Assembly (NCBI GenBank): GCA_046728115.1
Contig: JBKPDW010000094.1
Location: 1 to 6,304, forward strand
Source of the DNA: CAVSWN01 sp046728115
GTDB taxonomy: Bacteria; Acidobacteriota; Vicinamibacteria; Vicinamibacterales; CAVVIG01
Reading direction: 5' to 3'
DNA: 6,304 nt
The first letter of the stretch is position 1. Every line of letters begins with the position of its first letter. The position numbers were made by a program, and so were the translations under genes. The notes beneath the pieces are model-generated. The model had not been told where the DNA came from, did no database searches, and saw only the letters and a program-made list of their open reading frames with translations. Shown here one piece after another: positions 1 to 4,616 of this stretch.

Positions 1-2
1 AG

Positions 3-248
3 GAGCTCTTCTACCTCGCGGCCGATGGCACGCTGATGGCGGTGGCCCTCGTAAACGACGGGATCAGACTCCAACCCGACGTGCCTCGGCCGCTGTTTCA
101 AACCGGGCTGAGCGGCCAGTATCCAGGGCTCCGAACCTACAGTGTCTCGCCCACCGGACAGCGATTTTTGATAACAGTATCCGACGATCCGGCCGCGACT
201 ACCTCAATCGTGGTTGTGTCGAACTGGCTGGCAGCCTTCAGGCCCTGA
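3..248 (+). CDS. C-terminal end of a PD40/TolB-like beta-propeller protein (5' truncated by window edge)
   Basis: The reading frame is open from base 3 to a TGA at 246-248 and gives about 81 residues. The start lies outside the window. The segment begins ELFYLAADGTLMAVAL, continues with RPLFQTGL and YSVSPTGQRFLITV, and ends VVVSNWLAAF. This pattern (a 'xLFYLAxDGxLMAVxV' strand, a 'PLFxT' turn, a 'YxVSPDGQRFLxN' strand and an 'IxVVxNWxAxL' tail) is what I know from the C-termini of PD40/WD40-like propeller proteins, many fused to Ser/Thr kinases in Acidobacteriota. Whether this one carries a kinase domain cannot be seen. It is the only plus-strand gene left of the tRNA fragment and would be core chromosome if the att-site interpretation is right. 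No terminator hairpin is obvious just after the stop. Confidence 0.72.
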   Translation, partial: ELFYLAADGTLMAVALVNDGIRLQPDVPRPLFQTGLSGQYPGLRTYSVSPTGQRFLITVSDDPAATTSIVVVSNWLAAFRP

Positions 249-626
249 CTGACTCCATCCAGTCCCGGCGCTCGGACGTATCAGTCGCCAATCTCAGTCA
301 GGGAAACGCCGCGTGACGCTGCTTAGGTTTCGCATGCAGAGATGAACGCTTACGTCGCTGATCATGCAGTCGGACACGCTGACTAGGTGTGAGTACTGAC
401 AGCCCCAGAAATTGAAGTATGTCGCCCTGCTCCGAAAGTGGAAGCCTTTCAAGCCTAACATCAGGCTAACGATTCGCTCGCGATTTGAAGAGCTCGCGAG
501 GATTCGAGCCAGATCCGAAGGACTTCTGCCTTCAGAAGCGTTCAGGAGACAGTTGAGCAATCAGTGCGCTCGGGCGAAATCGAGTGCTCACGCGGACTGA
601 ATTCGGCGGTCTTTCCCAGGAAAAAA
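249..626. other. Intergenic stretch without a supportable gene
   Basis: No gene is called here. A 62-codon plus-strand frame (412-600, TTG start) and an overlapping 88-codon minus-strand frame (294-560) are open, but neither has a Shine-Dalgarno sequence or a recognisable motif, and each is the other's shadow. The stretch holds small inverted repeats: CTCGCGA (477-483) against TCGCGAG (494-500), and CTTCTG/CAGAAG with a CCTT loop (523-538). Six A residues at 621-626 sit directly against the tRNA fragment. Read on the minus strand they form a T-run just after CCA, as expected for termination of a tRNA transcript. Confidence 0.5.
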
Positions 627-673
<47 letters not shown>

Positions 674-772
674 AACGGGTAATTTCGAATTCTCGGAACA
701 AAATGTACGCGGTTTCAGGTGACCACTGACACTGCAGACGTCCGTCCGCCCGCCTGCCTCTGAGCACCCGAT

Positions 773-1084
773 TTACGAAGCCCGACGCGCCCGCCGCTGC
801 ATCGCTTCGTGCAAGTCCCAGTCGGCCTGCAGCCGCATCCAGAGCTGTGGAGATGTTTTCAACAACCGTGCGAGCCGAAGTGCCGTATCCGCCGTAATGC
901 CCCGCTTCCCGAGGACAATCTCGTTCAGCCGATTAAGCGAGATGCCCAGCCGCTTCGCCGCTTCAAGCTGACCGACGCCGAGCGGCTTCAGATACTCCTT
1001 CAGCAGGATCTCGCCAGGCGGAATCGCCGGACCCAGCCAGTTCGGATCTCTAGTGATAGTCTTCGACGCAGACTTCGTAGGCAT
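773..1084 (-). CDS. higA: HigA-type antitoxin, XRE-family helix-turn-helix
   Basis: A 103-residue protein starting at ATG 1084. It carries the HigA hallmark IPPGEILLKEYL (residues 21-32), a helix-turn-helix over about 38-64 (GQLEAAKRLGISLNRLNEIV, then GKRGIT), and the family tail LARLLKTSPQLWMRLQADWDL (71-91). In this family the protein neutralises the HigB toxin and represses its own operon by binding the promoter. Its start lies 35 bases inside higB, with GGGAG at 1092-1096 seven bases upstream, so translation is probably coupled to higB. The order toxin then antitoxin is the normal arrangement for higBA and the reverse of most other type II pairs. The N-terminal extension before PPGEIL (about 20 residues) is a little longer than usual. 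All expected segments are present, so it looks functional. Confidence 0.93.
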   Translation of the reverse strand: MPTKSASKTITRDPNWLGPAIPPGEILLKEYLKPLGVGQLEAAKRLGISLNRLNEIVLGKRGITADTALRLARLLKTSPQLWMRLQADWDLHEAMQRRARRAS

Positions 1085-1340
1085 GTCCGTTCTCCCACCG
1101 AAACGTAATCCTGTACTGCTCGTTCACGCGAATGCTGGGTCGGCCCGCCTGGTCGCCCTTCAGCAATTCGAGCCGATTACCCGCTGGGACAGCGAGATCG
1201 TCCAACCGACCCGCCGCGTCAATCAGTCTCAGCTTCCGTTGGACGCCGCGCCACAAATCGCGCGGGATGCGTCGAGCCGCGCGAGTGTTCCGTTCACGAA
1301 ACAGATCGGCTGCCGTTTCGTCGGCGAACGACTGAATCAC
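1050..1340 (-). CDS. higB: HigB-type toxin, RelE/ParE-fold mRNA interferase
   Basis: A 96-residue basic protein of the RelE/HigB (plasmid maintenance killer) family. The N-terminus IQSFADETAADLFRER matches the usual 'IxSFxDxxTxxLF' opening. The C-terminal half has NRLELLKGDQAGRPSIRVNEQ then YRITFRWENGHAYEV, and ends EDYH, the family's conserved finish. The Arg-rich core (R71, Y76, R77, R81) and terminal His96 are the residues expected to act on ribosome-bound mRNA. The start is GTG at 1338-1340. No other start is possible, because an in-frame TAA occurs a few codons upstream. No Shine-Dalgarno is present and the predicted transcript begins only about four bases before the GTG, so the message may be nearly leaderless. 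The gene overlaps higA by 35 bases. Length is normal for the family. Confidence 0.93.
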   Translation of the reverse strand: MIQSFADETAADLFRERNTRAARRIPRDLWRGVQRKLRLIDAAGRLDDLAVPAGNRLELLKGDQAGRPSIRVNEQYRITFRWENGHAYEVCVEDYH

Positions 1341-1350
1341 ACGCGATTAC

Positions 1351-1379
1351 ACACTACACGAATAGCATGTAATGGTCAA
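1351..1379 (-). promoter_or_regulatory. Predicted sigma-70 promoter and operator of higBA
   Basis: On the minus strand, TTGACC (1374-1379) is followed after exactly 17 bases by TAGTGT (1351-1356), a good -35/-10 pair. The expected transcription start is near 1344, about four bases before the higB GTG. In the spacer, TACACG-AATAG-CATGTA (1355-1371) is an imperfect inverted repeat with one mismatched pair. It would be a natural HigA operator because binding there would block RNA polymerase. The hexamers and spacing are read directly from the sequence. The operator role is inferred from the known autoregulation of higBA operons. Confidence 0.65.
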
Positions 1380-1416
1380 GCATCCGACCATCCGAGCACA
1401 GAAGAGTGGGCTTTTG

Positions 1417-1443
1417 CGTCATCAACACGACGTCGTGATGACG
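1417..1443. repeat. Near-perfect palindrome with 3-base bulge
   Basis: The arms CGTCAT and ATGACG enclose the perfect 12-base palindrome CACGACGTCGTG, with an extra CAA on the left side only. The whole would fold as a 6 + 6 bp stem with an asymmetric bulge. No T-run follows on either strand, so a simple intrinsic terminator is unlikely. It lies between the divergent higBA promoter and the higA relic and could be a protein-binding site. The function is unknown. Confidence 0.5.
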
Positions 1444-1539
1444 TGTGGAGGCCGCCCGTTCAGGCCGGCAGACGGATATCTAGAGGGACGGCTGGACCGT
1501 ACCGGCGTTCAAATCCGGTTCAGACGGCGCCTGATAGGG

Positions 1540-1596
1540 CCACATCTCGGCCACTTTCGCGTTCTGAAGACGTCGCCGCAACTGTGGATGCGGCGC
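1540..1596 (+). pseudogene. Relic of a second higA antitoxin gene
   Basis: In the plus frame, codons at 1564-1593 encode LKTSPQLWMR, identical over ten residues to residues 75-84 of the HigA at 773-1084. All base differences between the two segments over these ten codons are synonymous (for example CTG/TTG, AAG/AAA, ACG/ACA, CCG/CCA, CAA/CAG). That is the mark of two diverged coding copies, not chance. Just upstream, HLGHFRV is loosely like the RLARL region with two extra residues. Downstream the similarity stops at once. No helix-turn-helix or start codon context remains. It lies in the opposite orientation to the intact pair, so it is best read as debris from another higBA-like module or from an inversion. 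The exact borders are uncertain. Confidence 0.55.
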
Positions 1597-1669
1597 TCAC
1601 GAAGCTTGGCGAGGAATTTTCGCTCGCAGCAGGTGACGTCGTGAATGGAGCGGCTAAGGCTTGAGACAA

Positions 1670-2503
1670 ATGAACCGCGCCGGTCAAGAAGGCGGCACGC
1701 CTCTGGCCACACCCAATGGCGCGTCGACACGGGCAGAGCGACCTCGCTACCCCACGTGGATCAGATCGTCCCGGATCGCTCTCTTCTGGCTGTTGGCCGC
1801 CGGAATCATCGCGGTCAGTGCGGCGGTGTCGTTCCTATGGCTCCCGGGAGTCGCCATCGCTCTACTGGCACTTCCATTCCTGTACATCGCGATCGTGATC
1901 ACGCTGGCCTCGTATCGACTGGGCCCGAGCGGTGGCGACTTGCAAGGGCGGATCCACCAACTGCTCATCGACGAGGCTGGCGTCGGCGGTCGGTTGCTCG
2001 ACGTGGGATGCGGGAGTGGGCAACTCTTGATTCGGTTTGCGAAGTCGGGACCTGGCGAGTTCGTCGGACTCGACTACTGGGGCGACGATTGGGAGTACTC
2101 GAAGGGTCAGGCCGAGCGTAACGCTCAACTCGAGGGCGTTCCGGGCCTGGAGTTCGTGCACGGAAGCGCATCGCGGCTTCCTTTCCCTGATGGTGCATTC
2201 ACCCGTGCAGTGAGCAGCATGACTTTCCACGAAGTGCGCGACGTCGCCGACAAGACCGCGAGTCTTGGCGAGGCGCTGCGAGTGCTCGAACCGGGCGGCC
2301 GGTTCGCGTTCATCGATCTGTTCGACGACCCTCGGTTCTACGGGGGGCGCGAGCGTGTGCTCGACGCTGTGCGGGATGCCGGTGGCGAGATTGAGTCGGT
2401 TCGGAGGCTGACGGAGATTTTCGATCTCAGGTTCCCGATGAACCTAGGGAAGGCTCTCAAGTACGCCGTCATCGTGACCGGGATGAAGTCGCCGGGGGCA
2501 TAA
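1670..2503 (+). CDS. Membrane-anchored class I SAM-dependent methyltransferase
   Basis: A 277-residue protein. The start chosen is ATG 1670, with AAGG at 1656-1659 upstream; an in-frame TTG at 1661 would add three residues. A basic N-terminus is followed by two hydrophobic helices (about residues 36-57 and 60-81), so the catalytic domain should face the cytoplasm from the membrane. The Rossmann-type domain shows motif I LLDVGCGSGQ (109-118), an acidic post-I segment FVGLDYWGDDW, motif II-like FVHGSASRLPFPDGAF, then MTFHEV and the post-II strand ALRVLEPGGRFAFIDLF (202-218). This order is that of the Methyltransf_11/25 group, which methylates small molecules, lipids or quinones; the substrate cannot be read from the sequence. 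The only plus-strand gene in the right part, it converges with the DksA-like gene, leaving 13 bases between stops. The C-terminal region (FPMNLGKALKY) is not diagnostic. Confidence 0.88.
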   Translation: MNRAGQEGGTPLATPNGASTRAERPRYPTWIRSSRIALFWLLAAGIIAVSAAVSFLWLPGVAIALLALPFLYIAIVITLASYRLGPSGGDLQGRIHQLLIDEAGVGGRLLDVGCGSGQLLIRFAKSGPGEFVGLDYWGDDWEYSKGQAERNAQLEGVPGLEFVHGSASRLPFPDGAFTRAVSSMTFHEVRDVADKTASLGEALRVLEPGGRFAFIDLFDDPRFYGGRERVLDAVRDAGGEIESVRRLTEIFDLRFPMNLGKALKYAVIVTGMKSPGA

Positions 2504-2516
2504 TGACTGCTGCCGC

Positions 2517-2822
2517 TCAATAGGGTGTCCACGGAACGGCCTCGAGCCGCTGTGGCTCGATGGGTTCGCCGCCGACGACGCATCGTCCGAACGTGCCGTC
2601 CGCGATCCGCTGTAGCGCATCGCGGACCTGTTGCAGTACCGTCGCATCGAGCTCCGCTTCGGTAAAGTCCTCGCTCTCCCCTTCGTCGGCCACGCTGTCG
2701 TCAGCTGCATCACGAGGAGAACCGACGACCTGGTCCCGCGCCTGCTCTCGCTCGTGATCAGCGCGAGTCGACAGACGCGCTTCGAGGTCGAGCAATCGCT
2801 GCCTGTACTCTTGTACATTCAT
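2517..2822 (-). CDS. DksA/TraR-like protein with incomplete zinc finger
   Basis: A 101-residue protein starting at ATG 2822, supported by a strong Shine-Dalgarno (GGAGGGGAG, 2828-2836). A GTG at 2852 would add ten residues but lacks such a site. The N-terminal two thirds is a charged helical region (EYRQRLLDLEARL, REQARDQ) ending in an acidic stretch DDSVADEGESEDFTEAELDA and the helix VLQQVRDALQRIADGTFGR. Then comes the zinc-finger segment CVVGGEPIEPQRLEAVPWTPY (81-101), typical of DksA/TraR proteins, which enter the RNA polymerase secondary channel and modulate initiation with ppGpp. Here the classical C4 motif is broken: position 84 is Gly where CxxC is expected. The protein also stops at TGA right after PWTPY, where homologues continue with the second pair of ligands. 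It may fold without zinc or be a degenerate copy. It is the last gene of the minus-strand run. Confidence 0.82.
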   Translation of the reverse strand: MNVQEYRQRLLDLEARLSTRADHEREQARDQVVGSPRDAADDSVADEGESEDFTEAELDATVLQQVRDALQRIADGTFGRCVVGGEPIEPQRLEAVPWTPY

Positions 2823-2827
2823 GGCGG

Positions 2828-2836
2828 CTCCCCTCC
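2828..2836 (-). promoter_or_regulatory. Strong ribosome binding site deciding the DksA-like start
   Basis: On the minus strand GGAGGGGAG ends five bases before ATG 2822. It is the best Shine-Dalgarno in the window and fixes the start at 2822 over the upstream GTG at 2852. Confidence 0.8.
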
Positions 2837-2858
2837 GGTGTAACTCCGACACGTCGCC

Positions 2859-3104
2859 TTACTGCTTATAGTGCTCGACCACCGATGCAGGACGGACCTT
2901 CGCGCCATCAGGATCCTGATCGAACTCGCGGCGGGCTCGCCGCTGCCGCAACAGGTCCCAACATTGATCGAGCTCAACCTGGATCTTCTCCAGGCGGACT
3001 TGGTCACTATCGGCGAGTCGCTCCTGTCCGTACAATCGCTGCTCCTCGTGCACCAGCGTCTCGATTCTCCCGAGCACCGACTCGTCTGACGTGTGCTGCC
3101 CCAT
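2859..3104 (-). CDS. DUF2630 family protein
   Basis: An 81-residue, highly charged protein starting at ATG 3104, with GAGG at 3111-3114 six bases upstream. The DUF2630 signature is complete: an N-terminal helix SVLGRIETLVHEEQRLYGQ (9-27), the central LDQCWDLLRQRRARRE (45-60), and the tail DPDGAKVRPASVVEHYKQ (64-81). The family consists of about 80-residue two-helix proteins of unknown biochemical function, frequent in Actinobacteria and scattered in other soil bacteria. No signal peptide or membrane segment is seen, so it is likely cytoplasmic. It sits 42 bases after hdeD-like and 36 bases before the DksA-like ATG (6 bases before the alternative GTG), so all three are probably co-transcribed. 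The spacing and company suggest a stress-linked role, which is inference only. Confidence 0.9.
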   Translation of the reverse strand: MGQHTSDESVLGRIETLVHEEQRLYGQERLADSDQVRLEKIQVELDQCWDLLRQRRARREFDQDPDGAKVRPASVVEHYKQ

Positions 3105-3146
3105 GCTTCACCTCATAGCAGAATTAACCCTAACTCGGAACTACGA

Positions 3147-3692
3147 TCACGCCACGATTCGACGCACGGCCATCGAAAGCATCAGCCGCGTGATGCCGCT
3201 GAACAACATGCTGATGCCGACAAGCGTACCGACGACCCACACCGCGCTCGACGGCCAGGTGCTCCAGATCATAACGGCGAGGAGCAGCGTGACGATGCCA
3301 TCGACCAATAACCATCCGCTGCCTGGCAACGGCCGGAGCTGGAACGACAGAACGAATTCGAGCACGCCCTCAATCAGAAGATAGATCGCGATCGCGAGCG
3401 TGAGCGAAGCCAGGCCGGCGACTGGGTTCGCCAACACGTAGAATCCGATCGCGCCATAGACAATCCCGAGCAGAATTTCCCACAGAACGGCCCCTGCTCG
3501 GCCACCCCGCCACGCGAACGCGAGGTGGAGCAAGCCGCTGAAGATGAGAAGCCACGCGACCAGGGCCGTGATGGCCACGCCGGCGATCATGGGAACGCCA
3601 ATGGCCATCACCCCGGCTGTGATCATTAGCACGCTCAACACAATCGACCATGTCGTCGCTTTGCGCACGCCAGCCGTCATCGGGTTCGCCAT
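3147..3692 (-). CDS. HdeD family (DUF308) membrane protein
   Basis: A 181-residue integral membrane protein starting at ATG 3692. An AAAGGAG Shine-Dalgarno begins near 3701. Six hydrophobic segments are visible at about residues 14-33, 37-59, 67-87, 92-117, 125-144 and 149-172, separated by short loops such as WRGGRAG and QLRPLPGSGW. The six-helix pattern and the features WxxLxGIVYxxxGFYVLANP and WLLVDGIVTLLLAVMIW are those of the HdeD family, named after the E. coli acid-resistance protein. The molecular activity of the family is not firmly known. HdeD-like genes in soil bacteria often sit near general-stress genes, which fits the neighbours here. The length matches the usual 180-200 residues and nothing looks broken. 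It starts 24 bases after the pirin relic's stop. Confidence 0.92.
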   Translation of the reverse strand: MANPMTAGVRKATTWSIVLSVLMITAGVMAIGVPMIAGVAITALVAWLLIFSGLLHLAFAWRGGRAGAVLWEILLGIVYGAIGFYVLANPVAGLASLTLAIAIYLLIEGVLEFVLSFQLRPLPGSGWLLVDGIVTLLLAVMIWSTWPSSAVWVVGTLVGISMLFSGITRLMLSMAVRRIVA

Positions 3693-3716
3693 GTGTCAGC
3701 TCCTTTCTTCAAGAAT

Positions 3717-3932
3717 CTACTTTCGCTCTTCTCGCTTCAGAAAAGTGCCTTGCTCGAACTCGTCAAACGCTCGCCGCAGTTCGACTTGCGTATTCATCAC
3801 GATTGGGCCGTACCACGCCACGGGCTCCCGCAGCGGCTGCCCTGAAACCAACAGGAACCGAATCCCGTTCTCGCCCCCTTGCACGACGACCTCATCACCT
3901 CTGTCGAACAGGACGAGCGCGCGATTGTTGAC
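3717..3932 (-). pseudogene. Pirin C-terminal domain fragment
   Basis: The minus frame ending at 3717 encodes RALVLFDRGDEVVVQ, then IRFLLVSGQPLREPVAWYGP, IVMNTQVELRRAFDEFEQG and TFLKREERK. This is the Pirin_C domain: 'ARFLLLSGxPLxEPVxxYGPFVMNTxEE' and 'F.L' endings are standard in pirins (bicupin quercetinase-like proteins and transcription cofactors). The N-terminal cupin with the metal-binding His/Glu residues is absent, so this is only about the last quarter of a pirin of the usual 230-300 residues. The same frame stays open upstream to an ATG at 4076, but that part underlies the thioredoxin-like gene and is not pirin. It might therefore be translated as a 119-residue product or not at all. 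The overlapping thioredoxin-like frame runs through most of it out of phase. Confidence 0.75.
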
Positions 3933-4507
3933 TTCCGCCGGAGGTATCGCATGGGGCCACCATCCAACACCTTCCATCGGCACCGCCAGCGGTTCAGACG
4001 CGTTGCCGGCTTTGCGACAAACAACTGCCGTCGGATCTCCTCCTCGATTTCGTCGTAGCGCCCCTCGCCGACCCATCGCTTCACCAGTCTTCCTTGGCCG
4101 TCATAGAGATACTTCGCGGGCCAGGCGTCGTTACCCAAAGCGCGCCAGGTCGCAAAATCATTGTCGAGGGCGATCGGATACGTCAGCCCGTGGTCACGAA
4201 TCCCGCGGTCGATGTTGTCGGCCCGCTTGCCGAACTCGAACTCTGGTGCATGCAGGCCAACCACGACCAAGCCAAGCGCGGCATAGTCGCGATGCCACGC
4301 CTTCACATAGGGCGAGGTGCGAATCCAGTTGATGCACGTGTACTGCCAGATGTCGAGCAGGACGACCTTGCCACGCAACGCGTCCGCGGTGAGCGGCATG
4401 GAGTTCACCCAACGCTCCACCGTGAAGGGGGGCTGTTTCCCGGCCGCGCCAACGAGGCACGCACTCAGAAGAACGCCGAGGAACAGGAGCGGCAGGATGG
4501 ATCTCAT
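3797..4507 (-). CDS. Thioredoxin-like (TlpA/DipZ-C type) lipoprotein, altered active site and aberrant C-terminus
   Basis: The start is ATG 4507, with TGAGG at 4514-4518 six bases upstream; an in-frame GTG at 4528 is weaker. The 236-residue product opens with a lipoprotein signal MRSILPLLFLGVLLSAC, whose lipobox LSAC predicts export and lipidation at Cys17. The thioredoxin fold follows: FTVERWVNSMPLTADALRGK, VVLLDIWQYTCINWIRTSPY (active-site region, about 48-67), VKAWHRDYAALGLVVVGLHA, PEFEFG, LTYPIALDNDFATWRALGND, then AWPAKYLYDGQGRLVKRWVG. Relatives carry CINC; here it is CINW, so only the nucleophilic Cys remains and disulfide exchange with a resolving Cys is not possible as usual. From about residue 163 (near 4020) the sequence no longer looks like the family and reads through the pirin fragment in the wrong frame. 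Together these suggest decay or a changed, monothiol role. It heads the minus-strand run. Confidence 0.8.
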   Translation of the reverse strand: MRSILPLLFLGVLLSACLVGAAGKQPPFTVERWVNSMPLTADALRGKVVLLDIWQYTCINWIRTSPYVKAWHRDYAALGLVVVGLHAPEFEFGKRADNIDRGIRDHGLTYPIALDNDFATWRALGNDAWPAKYLYDGQGRLVKRWVGEGRYDEIEEEIRRQLFVAKPATRLNRWRCRWKVLDGGPMRYLRRKSTIARSSCSTEVMRSSCKGARTGFGSCWFQGSRCGSPWRGTAQS

Positions 4508-4563
4508 CGTGAACCTCAGGTCGAACACTCATCGTGATTCGTGCGCACGTAAGGACTTGGTGA

Positions 4564-4589
4564 GAGACGGCGTGCGACCACGCCGTCTC
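4564..4589 (-). terminator. Perfect 11-bp GC-rich hairpin, likely terminator after the epoxide hydrolase
   Basis: GAGACGGCGTG and CACGCCGTCTC pair without mismatch around a CGAC loop. The hairpin lies 27 bases past the epoxide hydrolase stop and about 57 bases before the thioredoxin-like start, so it separates the two minus-strand groups. There is no clear T-run on the minus side, so it may need Rho or act mainly as an mRNA 3'-end stabiliser. The stem is certain; the function is inferred. Confidence 0.6.
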
Positions 4590-4616
4590 ATCTTCGAAGC
4601 GCGGACACCAGCTTGA

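Noticed and set aside
453..558. attC-like (integron) ends: GCCTAAC at 453-459 and GTTGAGC at 552-558, about the right distance apart
   Set aside because: The two boxes are not properly complementary, the interval is not self-complementary overall, and there is no cassette or integron integrase nearby. Short consensus matches like these are expected by chance.
412..600. 62-codon plus-strand frame as a small gene
   Set aside because: TTG start, no ribosome binding site, no recognisable motif, and an equally long open frame on the opposite strand.
674..772. Searched for the missing 5' half of the tRNA-Pro or an intron within it
   Set aside because: No D arm and no CGGGGCG acceptor strand are found here, so the fragment is truly partial within this window.
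1501..1519. Possible T arm of another tRNA (contains GTTCAAATC flanked by ACCGG/CCGGT)
   Set aside because: The stem does not pair with the correct geometry around the T loop, and no acceptor stem or CCA follows.
1053..1664. 203-codon plus-strand frame opposite higBA
   Set aside because: It is antisense to a well-supported toxin-antitoxin pair over half its length, and its composition is low-quality. Only the short HigA-like segment in another frame near 1564-1593 is meaningful.
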